Positions 16,526 to 25,626 of a stretch of 64,000 nucleotides of DNA are shown here, in pieces (within the stretch, counting starts at the first letter, position 1; every line of letters begins with the position of its first letter). Under the pieces are notes generated by a model. The model saw nothing but the letters and a program-made list of their open reading frames with translations, made no database searches and was not told where the DNA came from. Origin of the DNA: JACKCB01 sp964452775 (GTDB taxonomy: Bacteria > Chloroflexota > Anaerolineae > Promineifilales > Promineifilaceae); assembly GCA_964452775.1 (NCBI GenBank), contig CAYVQP010000014.1, positions 1 to 64,000 of the forward strand, written 5' to 3'. The translations under genes and the position numbers were made by a program.

Positions 16526-17626
16526 TCATTGCGCCGGCTCAACCAGATCGGCAAATTCGGCCAGGGTAGTTACGTCGCGAACGCGCCATCGCGACCACTC
16601 ATAGCGACCGTCAAAGGTGTGCCACTTGCCGCCTGCCGTTGTTACTGCTCCCCAGAAATCGAGATCGCGCAGCGCCTGCACCGTGTTCTCGTCATAACGA
16701 CCGCTGGGATAGCAGAAGTAGCGGGGCGTGTAGCCAATATGCGCCGCCAGCGTCTCCTGCGATCCCAGGAGCTGCCAGACCAACTCCTCCTGCGATGCGC
16801 CATACAAATCAGCATGTGTCTTGGAGTGGGACTCCATGCGATGGCCGGCGGCGGCCATCTCCTCGATCATCGCCCAACTCATGTACTCCGGAAGTTCCCG
16901 GTCAACATATTCGGTAATGATGAAAAAAGTACCCTTGAAGCCGAACTCCTGCAAGATGGGGAAGGCGTTTTGATAAGCATCTATGTAACCGTCGTCAAAG
17001 GTGAGCACAACCGGCTTGGCCGGCAAGAGCTGTTTGTCCGCCAGGGCGCGGGACAGGTCATACAGGTCAATGGTGGTGAAGCCGTTCTCGGCCAGGTAAG
17101 CCATCTGCTCGCGGAACTGTTCCGGTGTCACGGAGAGGTCGCGGCGATAGATGTCAGCATCTTCCGGCGGCGTGCTGATATAGTGGTACATCAGGATGGG
17201 CACCGTCAGGGTGGGCGTGTAGGCCGGATTCGGCGTTGGCAGGCGCGGCGTCGCCGTGGGAGTCGGCGCCGGAATGTCTGTGGGCAGGGGCGTGGCTGTG
17301 CCGGTCGGTTCGGAGGTGGCTGTCGGCCTGCGGGTCGCCGTCAATGTTGGAGTAGCGGTGTCGGTGGGCGGTATGGTGGCGCTGCTCGTCGCCGTGCTGG
17401 TGGGCGCGAGGGTAGGTGTGGCCATCCGGGTGGGCCGTTCACGCGTCTCCGTTGGGCCGGCTTCCAGGGCCAGCGCAGGGTAGGAAACCGTCGCCGGCGT
17501 CGCTGTCGTCTGATCCTGCGCACCGGCTACCCCTCCTCTGCACGCTGTCAGCCCGGTCATCAGAATCCACAGCAAAGCCCAACTTCCAATCGAGCCTAGC
17601 CGGTGATCCACTTTCCAGAATCGCAA
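16526..17626 (-). CDS. Lipoprotein polysaccharide deacetylase (NodB domain), 366 aa
   Basis: The signal peptide ends in a lipobox LTAC with acylated Cys29. A low-complexity Thr/Pro/Ala linker (~38-137) spans the wall or envelope. The NodB homology domain follows, with metal/catalytic Asp pair TFD211-D212-GY and H267-S-K-T-H271, plus the later RYFCYPSGRYD. It would remove N-acetyl groups from a cell-surface polysaccharide. It ends 17 bp before the SDR start on the same strand. The start MRFWKVDHR is supported by the basic n-region, but no clear Shine-Dalgarno is seen. Confidence 0.88.
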   Translation of the reverse strand: MRFWKVDHRLGSIGSWALLWILMTGLTACRGGVAGAQDQTTATPATVSYPALALEAGPTETRERPTRMATPTLAPTSTATSSATIPPTDTATPTLTATRRPTATSEPTGTATPLPTDIPAPTPTATPRLPTPNPAYTPTLTVPILMYHYISTPPEDADIYRRDLSVTPEQFREQMAYLAENGFTTIDLYDLSRALADKQLLPAKPVVLTFDDGYIDAYQNAFPILQEFGFKGTFFIITEYVDRELPEYMSWAMIEEMAAAGHRMESHSKTHADLYGASQEELVWQLLGSQETLAAHIGYTPRYFCYPSGRYDENTVQALRDLDFWGAVTTAGGKWHTFDGRYEWSRWRVRDVTTLAEFADLVEPAQ

Positions 17627-17755
17627 GTTCCACCTGATTCGACATGCCGCCGGCTTGCAGTGGCTCCAACAGATTAAGCCGGCCGGCGAACGGCCTGACT
17701 TTGTATCTCAGGCCCTGACGCTCGTCAAGCAGTAGGCGGTGTTCTGCCGATCTGT

Positions 17756-17761
17756 TATACT
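17756..17761 (+). promoter_or_regulatory. Possible -10 box upstream of the ECF sigma gene
   Basis: TATACT within TGTTATACT has no convincing -35. It lies 109 bp before the chosen start of the sigma factor. The rest of 17627-17869 shows no other feature. Confidence 0.3.
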
Positions 17762-17869
17762 GTCTTCTAAAGTTTTGATCCCGCACCCCCTGACTATCAC
17801 GCAACTATTTTCTGTGCCGCGTGTTTTCATATGCAACATGCCGGGGTCAGAAATTGGGAAGTGATCCCC

Positions 17870-18454
17870 ATGGATGATCCGGCTCTAATCGAGCGGGCTA
17901 AGAGCGACAAAGAGGCTTTCGGCCAGCTCTACGAGCAGTACGTAGATCGTATCTACAACTATATTTACTACCGGACCGGCAATCACGCGGATGCGGAAGA
18001 CCTGACGGCGCGCGTCTTTTTCCGGGCGATGCAGCACATCGAGCGCTTTGAAGATCAGGGTGTCCCATTTTCGGCCTGGCTCTACCGGATCGCGCACAAT
18101 CTCGTCGCCAACTGGCATCGAGACAACAGCCGGCGCATATTGATCAGCCTGGAGGACCTGTCTAACTGGCGCTTTCCACAGGACGGGCCGGAACAGATGA
18201 CGGTGTCAACCGACGATCAGGCGGCGCTGCTGGATGCGATTCAACGGCTGCCGGCTGATAGACAAGACCTGCTCATCCTGAAATATGTGGAACAACTTTC
18301 CAATGCAGAGATAGGCGAGATCCTGGGACGGAGTGAGGGTGCAGTCAAGTCGCTTTATCATCGCACCTTGTTGACGTTGCGTGACGACATCCACGCTCCC
18401 GTGGAGCAGGAACTACCGGGCAAAAGTAGGTGGCGCCGGCTGCTGCCGGGATGA
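17870..18454 (+). CDS. ECF-type RNA polymerase sigma factor, 194 aa
   Basis: The region 2 signature is clear (FGQLYEQYVDRIYNYIYYRTGN, then ADAEDLTARVFFRAM), followed by FSAWLYRIAHNLVANWHRD. Region 4 is an HTH (LPADRQDLLILKYVEQLSNAEIGEILGRSEGAVKSLYHRTLLTLR). Length suits a group 4 sigma. ATG 17870 was preferred over an upstream ATG because MDDPALIERAKSDKEAF is the usual beginning. The next gene encodes a small single-span membrane protein, as expected for a sigma/anti-sigma pair. The signal is unknown. Confidence 0.88.
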   Translation: MDDPALIERAKSDKEAFGQLYEQYVDRIYNYIYYRTGNHADAEDLTARVFFRAMQHIERFEDQGVPFSAWLYRIAHNLVANWHRDNSRRILISLEDLSNWRFPQDGPEQMTVSTDDQAALLDAIQRLPADRQDLLILKYVEQLSNAEIGEILGRSEGAVKSLYHRTLLTLRDDIHAPVEQELPGKSRWRRLLPG

Positions 18455-18483
18455 ATTGCCGGCCTGCCGGAAACTATGCATGG

Positions 18484-18545
18484 ATTTTCCCGGAAACTGA
18501 CTGCTTGTAGTGTGGAGTAACACACCAATCAGTTTCCGGGAAACA
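18484..18545. repeat. Family B palindromic repeat, single copy
   Basis: TTTCCCGGAAACTGA (18486-18500) is a perfect 15-bp inverted repeat with TCAGTTTCCGGGAAA (18529-18543), around a 28-nt loop. It lies between the sigma factor and its membrane partner and could attenuate the downstream gene. Confidence 0.85.
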
Positions 18546-18563
18546 TAGAAAAAAGAGGCTGCA

Positions 18564-18932
18564 ATGAACCATCGAGACCTGGTCGAACTACTGGCCCGAC
18601 ATGCTGATCTGCTGAACGCGGGCGATGACCGGACGAACACCTACGTGCGACAATATGGCCTGAGCGACGACGCAGCGGCGCTCCTTCATCTGGCGCGCAG
18701 CGCCAAAGCGGCCTTGAAGCCGGTTGATCCCCGCATTGGGTTTCAGGCGCAACTGCACCGTGAGTTGATGCAGGCTGATCCCTGGTACACGCTGGCGACG
18801 CCGGGGCGGATCGGTCGTAAGGTATGGGTGGGAGCGGCGACGATCGGCTCGCTGGTCTCGCTGGCCGGCCTCGTTTTCTGGTTTCGCCGGCAGCGCGAAG
18901 AAGCTGGATTGATCGAGTTTTCTGCCGGTTAA
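18564..18932 (+). CDS. Small single-span membrane protein, possible anti-sigma partner, 122 aa
   Basis: A soluble helical N-terminal part of ~88 residues (NHRDLVELLARHADLLNAG...) precedes a membrane segment at about residues 91-109 and a short basic tail. No HRRDS-type zinc anti-sigma motif is visible. The position 109 bp after an ECF sigma gene, on the same strand, suggests an anti-sigma or regulatory partner, but this is by context only. A family B hairpin separates the two genes. Confidence 0.6.
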   Translation: MNHRDLVELLARHADLLNAGDDRTNTYVRQYGLSDDAAALLHLARSAKAALKPVDPRIGFQAQLHRELMQADPWYTLATPGRIGRKVWVGAATIGSLVSLAGLVFWFRRQREEAGLIEFSAG

Positions 18933-19058
18933 TCCGCTTCGTAGCCGGATCAGCATGCTGTGATCGGGGGCGCTTATCATCCTTTTCCCTCGAGAGACTC
19001 TCTTGAAGTAGCCGGGTCGCGGACGCCTTCTTCTTTGCCCGACCGTTTCTATTGTGAT

Positions 19059-19072
19059 AACATGCACATGTT
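19059..19072. promoter_or_regulatory. Perfect palindrome upstream of the cox operon (possible operator)
   Basis: AACATGCACATGTT is a 6-2-6 perfect palindrome, extended imperfectly to GATAACATG-CA-CATGTTCTC. It lies 69 bp before the coxB ATG in the 208-bp gap. No standard promoter is obvious around it, so a transcription-factor site is a guess. Confidence 0.35.
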
Positions 19073-19140
19073 CTCGCCTGCAGAGCGAAACAGTCGTTCT
19101 CGTTGCTTGCTGAAATGCTGACTTCTCCAGGAACTCCAAC

Positions 19141-20190
19141 ATGAAATATGGAAAGCACCTTCTTGCCGTCGTCGGGCTGATAGTTGTCTCGTCGGTGGCG
19201 CTATTTTTCGTGTTGAACGCCATCTATCAAAGGCCGCCGGCAGCCAGTGCGGAAGCGGTCCCGATCGACACGCTGATGACGGCGCACTTCATCTTGATTT
19301 CCTTCCTCTTCGCGTTGGTCATGGTTTTCGTGCTCTATTCACTTTACGTCTTCCGGCGTCGGGGAGATGACGATGGCGAGGGCGACCACTTTCATGGGCA
19401 TACCGGTCTGGAGGTCGTCTGGACGATCTTGCCGCTGGCGACGGTGATCTTCTTCGGGGTCTGGGGGGCGCAGGTGTTGGCCGAGATTACCAGAGAAGAG
19501 CCGGATGAGATGGTCGTCCACGTGGTAGGGCAGCAATGGAGCTGGCTGTTCGAGTATCCGGAGGCGGGCGATCTGCGCTCTTTGGAACTGGTGTTGCCCA
19601 AGGACCAGGTAATCCGCCTACAAATGGATTCGCTGGATGTAATCCACTCCTTCTGGGTGCCGGAATTCAGAGTGAAACAGGACCTGGTGCCGGGCCAGAC
19701 CACCGAATTACGTATTACCCCTACCGATGTCGGCGAGTATTCCCTGGTCTGCGCGGAGATTTGCGGCGAACAGCATAGCTTGATGGTGGCCAAGGTGCGG
19801 GTGCTTGAGCCGGCTGATTTTGACGCCTGGGTACAGGAGCAGCAAAGCGCCGTGTTGCCGGACGACCCGGCGGAACGGGGCGCTATCTGGTTTGAGCAGT
19901 TCGGCTGCAACGCCTGCCACAGCACCGACGGCTCGGCGTTGGTTGGTCCCACCTGGCTCGGGCTGTGGGGTTCCGAACACACTCTGGAAGATGGCAGCAC
20001 GGTCGTGGTTGACGAGGAATACTTCCGCCACTCCATTCTGGAGCCGAACGCGCAAATCCACACCGGCTTCCAGCCAAACTTGATGCCGCAGAACTTTGGC
20101 GACCGGATTGCGGAAGAGCAAGGAAAGTTGGATCCCGGCATTGATGTCATCAACGACCTGATCGAGTTCGCCAAAACGCTGGAGAATTAG
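19141..20190 (+). CDS. coxB: Cytochrome c oxidase subunit II fused to cytochrome c (caa3 type), 349 aa
   Basis: An N-terminal hydrophobic anchor and a second helix (~47-70) precede a cupredoxin domain. The CuA ligands are all present: H169, C204, E206, C208, H212 and M215 (VCAEICGEQHSLM). A fused C-terminal cytochrome c domain carries C256-N-A-C259-H260. This is the electron entry subunit of a caa3-type terminal oxidase and would accept electrons from the bc-type complex encoded at 2407-5640. It is the first gene of the cox group. Confidence 0.95.
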   Translation: MKYGKHLLAVVGLIVVSSVALFFVLNAIYQRPPAASAEAVPIDTLMTAHFILISFLFALVMVFVLYSLYVFRRRGDDDGEGDHFHGHTGLEVVWTILPLATVIFFGVWGAQVLAEITREEPDEMVVHVVGQQWSWLFEYPEAGDLRSLELVLPKDQVIRLQMDSLDVIHSFWVPEFRVKQDLVPGQTTELRITPTDVGEYSLVCAEICGEQHSLMVAKVRVLEPADFDAWVQEQQSAVLPDDPAERGAIWFEQFGCNACHSTDGSALVGPTWLGLWGSEHTLEDGSTVVVDEEYFRHSILEPNAQIHTGFQPNLMPQNFGDRIAEEQGKLDPGIDVINDLIEFAKTLEN

Positions 20191-20275
20191 GAAGGCATTG
20201 CCGCATGTGATTGGGCTGCGCTCCTCGCGGCCCGGGCAGTCTGATTTTGACTGATATTTGAACTAGAGGAACACT

Positions 20276-22162
20276 ATGAGGTACATCTTCACGCTAGGGA
20301 TCACCCGCGCTCTCGTGGGCCAGTTTTTCGGCATCGCCCTGGGCTTTGGCCTGGTGATGGGCATCCGCGCGGCGATGGGCCTGGACACAACTTCGGTGGA
20401 GGCGTTAGAGGCTGCCTGGGTGGCGGGCGCGCTGCTGGGCTTCCTTACGGCGTTGTTGTTTGCCGGCGTGTTCACCGACTGGATCAAGTGGGCGAGGGGC
20501 AAGGAGACGCCGCTTCGTCACGGCCCACCCCCCGGCAAGCCGGTTTGGACGCGCTATTTCAGCGTGGACTATAACCACAAGGTAATCGGGATCCAATACG
20601 GCGTTACCTCTCTCATCGTTCTGATGTTGGGCGGTGTGCTGGCCCTGATCTTCCGCATGGAACTGGTCTTTCCCGGCATGCAGTTTCTGACGATGGATCA
20701 GTACAACACGATTTTCAGCGCCCATGGGATCATCATGATCGCCAGCATTTTGTTGGGTGTGGGCGCAATGACTAACTATCTGGTGCCGATGATGATCGGC
20801 GCGCGAGATATGGCCTTTCCCCGGCTCAATGCCCTCAGCTATTGGATCGCCATTCCATCCGCTGTATTGATCGTGCTGGCGATGTTTGTCGGCGGCGGCT
20901 GGGATACCGGCTGGGTCGGTTACCCACCGCTTAGCGTGCGCGGCCCGCTGGGTACGCAATTGTTTCTATTGGGCTTCTATCTGATCGGTTTCTCGTCCAT
21001 CGCCGGGGCCATCAATCTAATCGTGACCTCCTTGAACATGCGCGCTCCCGGCATGAGTCTCTTTCGCATGCCCATCTTCGTCTGGGGTGCGCTGGCGGCT
21101 TCGCTGATTCAGTTCACGGCCACGCAGACCGTCGGCCTGGCGTTGCTGATGGTCACCACGGAACGGCTCTTTGGCCTCGGCTTCTTTAACCCGATGGCCC
21201 CAGCCGGCATCCCGGGGGGAGACCCCATTCTCTACCAGCATCTCTTTTGGTTCTACTCCCACCCGGTAGTGTACGTCTTTGTTTTGCCGGGGTTGGCGGT
21301 GATCAGTGAGATATTGCCCGTCTTTTCGCGCAAGCCGCTCTTTGGCTACAAATGGGTTGCCCTTTCCAGTATTGCGATTGCGCTGGTCGGCTTCCTGGTC
21401 TGGGCGCACCACATGTTCACCTCCGGCATGAACGACGCCCTGCGGTTGCCCTTCATGTTTGCCACGCTGCTGGTGGCGGTACCTACGGGCGTCAAGTTCT
21501 TCAGCTGGATCGGCACATTATGGGGCGGCAAGATTACCACCCCTACGCCGATGTTGTTTGCTCTGGGCGCGATATCCGTCTTCCTCATCGGCGGAGTCAC
21601 CGGCCCGATCCTGGGCACGATCCCCACGAATTTACCGTTGCATGACACCTATTGGATCGTCGGACACTTCCATGCCACGATGTTCGGCGGCTATATCTTC
21701 CCCTTCTTTGCGGCCATCTACTACTGGTTCCCCAAGATCACCGGCCGGATGTACAACGAGAAGTTGGGTAAGCTGCATTTCTGGCTGATGGTGCCCGGTT
21801 TCTGGGTAATGAGCCTGGGGCAGATGCGCATCGGCCTGATGGGTATGCGCCGGCGCATTGCCGACTATGACCCCGCCCTGGGCATTGATTTTACGCAGGC
21901 CCTGATTACCATCGCCGCGCTGGTCATCGCCTGGTCGGTTCTGATCATGGTGTACAACCTGATCAGCAGCCCGCGCACCGCTCGTGTTGCCGGCTCTAAC
22001 CCCTGGCGCTCGCGTTCTCCGGAGTGGCAGATGCCCTCGCCGATGCCGGAGATGAACTATGACCAGCCCTTCGAGGTGGTTGGCGAACCGTATGATTACG
22101 GCCTTCCCGGCGACTATGTCAACATGCACCCTGGCGGGTTGGCGCCGGCTGCCGGTGACTGA
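20276..22162 (+). CDS. coxA: Cytochrome c oxidase subunit I, A2 type, 628 aa
   Basis: This is the catalytic haem-copper subunit. Low-spin haem ligands are H150 (SAHG) and H466. The a3 haem ligand is H464 (VGHFH). CuB ligands are H329, H378 and H379, with Tyr333 of the HPVVY motif available for the His-Tyr cross-link. The helix VI motif is YSHPVVY, not GHPEVY, so the D-channel Glu is replaced by the Tyr-Ser pair that defines A2-type oxidases. About 90 extra N-terminal residues contain two additional hydrophobic segments. The C-terminus is hydrophilic (PEWQMPSPMPEMNYDQPFEV). It is followed by coxD and coxC. Confidence 0.96.
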   Translation: MRYIFTLGITRALVGQFFGIALGFGLVMGIRAAMGLDTTSVEALEAAWVAGALLGFLTALLFAGVFTDWIKWARGKETPLRHGPPPGKPVWTRYFSVDYNHKVIGIQYGVTSLIVLMLGGVLALIFRMELVFPGMQFLTMDQYNTIFSAHGIIMIASILLGVGAMTNYLVPMMIGARDMAFPRLNALSYWIAIPSAVLIVLAMFVGGGWDTGWVGYPPLSVRGPLGTQLFLLGFYLIGFSSIAGAINLIVTSLNMRAPGMSLFRMPIFVWGALAASLIQFTATQTVGLALLMVTTERLFGLGFFNPMAPAGIPGGDPILYQHLFWFYSHPVVYVFVLPGLAVISEILPVFSRKPLFGYKWVALSSIAIALVGFLVWAHHMFTSGMNDALRLPFMFATLLVAVPTGVKFFSWIGTLWGGKITTPTPMLFALGAISVFLIGGVTGPILGTIPTNLPLHDTYWIVGHFHATMFGGYIFPFFAAIYYWFPKITGRMYNEKLGKLHFWLMVPGFWVMSLGQMRIGLMGMRRRIADYDPALGIDFTQALITIAALVIAWSVLIMVYNLISSPRTARVAGSNPWRSRSPEWQMPSPMPEMNYDQPFEVVGEPYDYGLPGDYVNMHPGGLAPAAGD

Positions 22163-22205
22163 CGCAGGTAGCTTCGGCGTCTGTGGAAACGAGGAGATTG
22201 ATTGA

Positions 22206-22394
22206 ATGAGCGCTGAGAACCGCCGGATCCTTATCGTAGTCATGATATTGATCGTTCTGACCGTGGTGGAATTTGCTATCGCCATTTACGTCCGCAGCGC
22301 CGCGCTGCTCTTTGTGGTGGCATTGGTCAAGGCCGCCCTGATTGTTAACTACTTCATGCACATATATCGGCTCTGGCGCCCGGAGAGTCACTAA
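22206..22394 (+). CDS. coxD: Cytochrome c oxidase subunit IV-like small membrane protein, 62 aa
   Basis: Two hydrophobic helices (~8-28 and ~32-52) in 62 residues, ending YFMHIYRLWRPE, match the prokaryotic COX4-type subunit in which a KAxLIxxYFMH motif is usual. Its TAA overlaps the ATG of coxC by one base, so it is translationally coupled. It is a structural subunit of the oxidase. Confidence 0.8.
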   Translation: MSAENRRILIVVMILIVLTVVEFAIAIYVRSAALLFVVALVKAALIVNYFMHIYRLWRPESH

Positions 22395-23008
22395 TGGCCG
22401 CTATCACCACCCCTGACACGCACGCTGAGCATGGCGGACATGATGCCGGGGAGCTTTCATTTGCCCAGCAACTGCGCAATAACCGCCTCGGCCTGTGGCT
22501 CTTCTGCTTCTCTGAGGTCTTCCTGTTCATCGGTCTTTTGGCGGCCCGCTTCTATTTGTGGGGCAACACCCGCCCGGCGCTGGATCAGGTGCTCGGCCTG
22601 ATAACCACCAGCGTGCTGTTGTTGAGCAGCGTCTTCATGGCCTACGCCGAATCCGCCATGGGGGCGGGTAACCGCCGGCGCTTCCTGTGGACGCTGGCGA
22701 TGACCTTCGTTTTCGGCACGCTCTTCCTCATCGGCGTGGTTGGCCTGGAGTGGCGTGGTGAACTGTCTCCCGGCGACGGCGCGTACGGCGCGATCTTCTT
22801 CGGCATGACCGGCATCCATGCGCTGCATGTGTTCACCGGCCTGATTTTGATCGCCATCGTTTGGAACAACGGGCGCAAGGGCGTTTACACCGCAGAGCGC
22901 CATTGGGGAGTTGAAGCCTGCGCCATCTACTGGCACTATGTCGACGTGATCTGGATCTTCTTCTACCCGGCGCTGTATCTGATCGGCAGCGCCGTGCACG
23001 TCGGCTGA
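22394..23008 (+). CDS. coxC: Cytochrome c oxidase subunit III, 204 aa
   Basis: Five hydrophobic segments are seen, with family features LGLWLFCFSEVFLFIGLLAAR, MTGIHALHVFTGLI and HWGVEACAIYWHYVDVIWIFFYPALYL. The His-rich N-terminus (HAEHGGHD) is typical of the short, five-helix form. It is coupled to coxD and followed 17 bp later by a strong terminator. Confidence 0.93.
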   Translation: MAAITTPDTHAEHGGHDAGELSFAQQLRNNRLGLWLFCFSEVFLFIGLLAARFYLWGNTRPALDQVLGLITTSVLLLSSVFMAYAESAMGAGNRRRFLWTLAMTFVFGTLFLIGVVGLEWRGELSPGDGAYGAIFFGMTGIHALHVFTGLILIAIVWNNGRKGVYTAERHWGVEACAIYWHYVDVIWIFFYPALYLIGSAVHVG

Positions 23009-23025
23009 CCCGGCCTGCCTCTTCC

Positions 23026-23058
23026 GGGCCCCTCTGCAGTGGCTGAGGGGCCCTTTTT
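23026..23058 (+). terminator. Intrinsic terminator after coxC
   Basis: GGGCCCCTC (23026-23034) pairs with GAGGGGCCC (23045-23053), followed by TTTTT. Confidence 0.9.
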
Positions 23059-23070
23059 CTGTTTAAGCAG

Positions 23071-23973
23071 ATGGATCCGGTTACTCGAGCGATACTCAGT
23101 TCCTGGGATTTGCGCCCGGAAGTGATTCTGGTGCTGTCCACCTTGATGCTGCTGTATGGCGCCGGCTGGGTTCGCCTGAGAAGAAAGGGCGGTCGTCTGG
23201 CAACCTATGGCCGGCTTGTCGCCTACTTCAGCGGGCTGTTCCTGATTGGCATTGCGCTGATGTCCCCGGTGGAGACCCTGGCCGGGCAGCTCTTCTTTAT
23301 GCACATGATCCAACATCTGCTGTTGATCATGCTGGTCCCCCCGCTGCTCATGCTGGCCAATCCATTTCCGTTTGCCATCTGGGGTCTGCCCGCCGGCCCG
23401 CGCCGGGTCGCCGGAGGTTGGCTCAGCCGGCTGATGCATCGCGACTCGTCATTTCGCAGGGCGTTGCGCCAGGTCAGCGGGCCGGGGACGATCTGGCTCC
23501 TCTACGTGATCCTGCTGGTGGCCTGGCATGATCCCAATGCTTACAACGCCGCTCTGCGCATAGACTGGGTGCATGACCTGGAACACTTTTCCTTCTTATT
23601 GCCGGCGTTGGCCTCCTGGTGGTTAATAACCGGCGCCGCGCCGCATATCCAGAAGCCCCTGGCCGGCGGCGTGCGTATCGCTTACGTGATCGCCGCTATT
23701 CCGCCGGCGATGTTGTTGGGCATCGCTCTGGCCTTCTCCACCCAGCCGGCTTACACCTACTATCTCACCGTCCCGCGCCCCTGGGGGCTTTCTGTGCTGC
23801 AGGACCAGATGCTTGGTGGAGTGCTGATGTGGGTGCCGGGCAGCATGATGTACATCATCGCCGTGCTCATCCTTACCGCGCGCTGGCTGGATCGCGAAGA
23901 GAAGAAGCCCCCGCTGCCGATGTCCAAATGGTCCACGGACGAGGCAATGATAGCGCCGGGATTGGAGAAATAG
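23071..23973 (+). CDS. ctaG: Cytochrome c oxidase assembly protein, CtaG/Caa3 family, 300 aa
   Basis: Seven or so hydrophobic segments are present. Conserved His residues occur in FFMHMIQHLLLIMLVPPLLML, WHDPNAYN and HDLEHFSFLLPALASWW, the pattern of the CtaG_Caa3 membrane family needed for caa3 oxidase assembly. It begins 12 bp after the cox terminator, so read-through or a promoter within the coxC end would be needed. The function follows from family and location. Confidence 0.87.
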   Translation: MDPVTRAILSSWDLRPEVILVLSTLMLLYGAGWVRLRRKGGRLATYGRLVAYFSGLFLIGIALMSPVETLAGQLFFMHMIQHLLLIMLVPPLLMLANPFPFAIWGLPAGPRRVAGGWLSRLMHRDSSFRRALRQVSGPGTIWLLYVILLVAWHDPNAYNAALRIDWVHDLEHFSFLLPALASWWLITGAAPHIQKPLAGGVRIAYVIAAIPPAMLLGIALAFSTQPAYTYYLTVPRPWGLSVLQDQMLGGVLMWVPGSMMYIIAVLILTARWLDREEKKPPLPMSKWSTDEAMIAPGLEK

Positions 23974-24030
23974 GCGGCTCTCTCGTGTTCGCTGCCGGCC
24001 GATGAGGGGCCAACCCTTATCCTAAATGGT

Positions 24031-24126
24031 AAAACCTCGCAGCTCTTCGCCAGGCTTATCGCGGGACGAGCATACTCAGCCAGACCTGCGGGGCTTCCGT
24101 AAAAAACCTAGCGAGCGAACCACTAA
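24031..24126. repeat. Family A palindromic repeat, diverged full-length copy A2
   Basis: The order of parts is the same as in the copies at 45-138 and 55571-55664: a left arm AAAACCTCGCAGCTCTT, the central GACGAGCATACTCAGC, a right arm AGACCTGCGGGGCTT (24082-24096) and the tail CCTAGCGAGCGAACCACTAA. Arm pairing is eroded. Confidence 0.8.
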
Positions 24127-24169
24127 ACATATGCTCACTGATCGCCCCAATTGCCGGCGCTTGCACCCG

Positions 24170-24772
24170 ATGCGCCCGGCTCTCATTCTCCTGATTCTTC
24201 TCCTACTAATTGGCTTACCAGGGCCGGTCGAGGCGCATGGCGGCGGCGCGCCGAAGCTGGTCAATGAGCAGGCCGGGCCTTACCTGCTTTCTGTCTGGGT
24301 CGCGCCGGACCCGTTGCGGGTGGGCACGATGCATGTGACGGTGGCTGTGTCAGAACCGAACGAGGACGGCGGCGTGGGGGAGCCGGTGCTGGGCGCGGCA
24401 GTCCGAATCTTGTTGTCCGCCGAAGATTCGCTGGGCGCGGCCCCTATCGGCGCATTGGCGACGCATCAAAACGCCGTCAACCGGCTCTTTTACGAGGCGG
24501 ATCTCGAAGTGGGAGCGCCGGGCAACTGGCGCGTAGAAGTGTTCGTAGATGGGCCGGCCGGCAGCGGGCAGAGCGCCTTCTCGATGCCGGCGCTACCCCC
24601 GGCCTCGACCAACTGGTACGCCCTGGGCGCAGCCGGCCTGGTGGTTGCGGTCGCCGTAGCCCTGATTCTGGTTTTGCGGCAGCGGCGAAAGGGTACGGAG
24701 CACATCTCAGGCAGCCGCAATGGCGGCCGAACGGAGCGCCGGCATGGCAAAGATACAGTCGCCGGGCAATAA
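24170..24772 (+). CDS. Exported YtkA/CopC-like membrane protein, 200 aa
   Basis: A strong signal sequence (ALILLILLLLIGLPGPVEA) is followed by HGGGAP, a beta-rich extracytoplasmic domain (SVWVAPDPLRVGTMHVTVAV...WRVEVFVDG) and a C-terminal membrane helix (~154-175) with a basic tail. The fold resembles YtkA-like/FixH-like domains found beside oxidase genes, and it sits between ctaG and SURF1. A role in copper delivery or oxidase assembly is inferred. ATG 24131 is an alternative start; neither has a clear ribosome-binding site, and the longest reading runs back into repeat A2. Confidence 0.65.
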   Translation: MRPALILLILLLLIGLPGPVEAHGGGAPKLVNEQAGPYLLSVWVAPDPLRVGTMHVTVAVSEPNEDGGVGEPVLGAAVRILLSAEDSLGAAPIGALATHQNAVNRLFYEADLEVGAPGNWRVEVFVDGPAGSGQSAFSMPALPPASTNWYALGAAGLVVAVAVALILVLRQRRKGTEHISGSRNGGRTERRHGKDTVAGQ

Positions 24773-25538
24773 GGCAGGCGCGCTGGCGCGAGCGCTGTTC
24801 AGCCGCCGCTGGTGGTGGACGACCCTGCTGGTGTTGGCCGGGCTGGCGCTGCTGATTTGGCTGGGCGTCTGGCAACTGGACCGGCTGGATCAGCGCCGCA
24901 CCGCCAATGCCGTGCTGGCGGCGCAATTGGCCGCGCCTCCCGTGCTACTCAACACTCTGAGCGATCCGGCGCAAGAGTCGTTGGTTGACCGGCAGGTTAG
25001 GGTCCGCGGTGAGTTTGATTTCTCGCAGCAGATGCTGCTGAAGCTGCAAAACTTCAACGGCCAGCCGGGCGGTCACTTGCTTGCTCCCCTGCTGTTGGAA
25101 GGACAGGATCGCGCCATCCTGGTTGACAGGGGTTGGTTGCCGGAGGCCGAACTGGGGCGGGACAATTGGGGGCAATACGATCAGCCGGGGGTTGTCGAAG
25201 TGACCGGCTATGTACGCTCAACCGAGACACTTCCGCAGGCTGACCAGGAGGAGGGCAGCGCAGCCCGGCAGGAATGGTATCGCGTTGACGTCGCCGCAAT
25301 CGGGGCGCAGCTCCCATATGAGCTGCTGCCGTATTATCTACTACAGACGCCGGACGACGCCTCAAGCGGCGGCGCAATGACGCTGCCGGCGCGTGAAACG
25401 CCCACCTTCGATTTGTCGGAGGGGCCGCACCTGAGCTATGCGCTGCAATGGTTTAGCTTCGCGCTGATGTTGGGGATTGGCTACCTGTACTTCGTTTATC
25501 GCCGGCTCGACGCTGATCTACCGGAATCCGGCGATTAA
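24744..25538 (+). CDS. SURF1-family oxidase assembly protein, 264 aa
   Basis: Two membrane helices flank an extracytoplasmic domain. The first ends in the family signature LGVWQLDRLDQRR; the second is LSYALQWFSFALMLGIGYLYFVYRR. GGHLLAPLLLEGQDRAILVDRGWLP is the other SURF1 hallmark. It is implicated in haem a insertion or maturation of cytochrome oxidase. ATG 24744 has GGAG seven bases upstream; an ATG at 24720 is possible. It overlaps the preceding gene by 29 bp, which supports one assembly-factor transcript. Confidence 0.88.
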   Translation: MAKIQSPGNKAGALARALFSRRWWWTTLLVLAGLALLIWLGVWQLDRLDQRRTANAVLAAQLAAPPVLLNTLSDPAQESLVDRQVRVRGEFDFSQQMLLKLQNFNGQPGGHLLAPLLLEGQDRAILVDRGWLPEAELGRDNWGQYDQPGVVEVTGYVRSTETLPQADQEEGSAARQEWYRVDVAAIGAQLPYELLPYYLLQTPDDASSGGAMTLPARETPTFDLSEGPHLSYALQWFSFALMLGIGYLYFVYRRLDADLPESGD

Positions 25539-25626
25539 CGCCCGCCTTCGCCCCGTTCGCGCCCGCCTCTCGTCGCCGCAGAGTTTCAGCGTTACGTAAG
25601 TTCCTGCTTACTTGGCGGATCTCCAA

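Noticed and set aside
24026..24169. Longer N-terminus of the YtkA-like protein
   Set aside because: The extra codons are the sequence of a family A repeat and precede the signal peptide.
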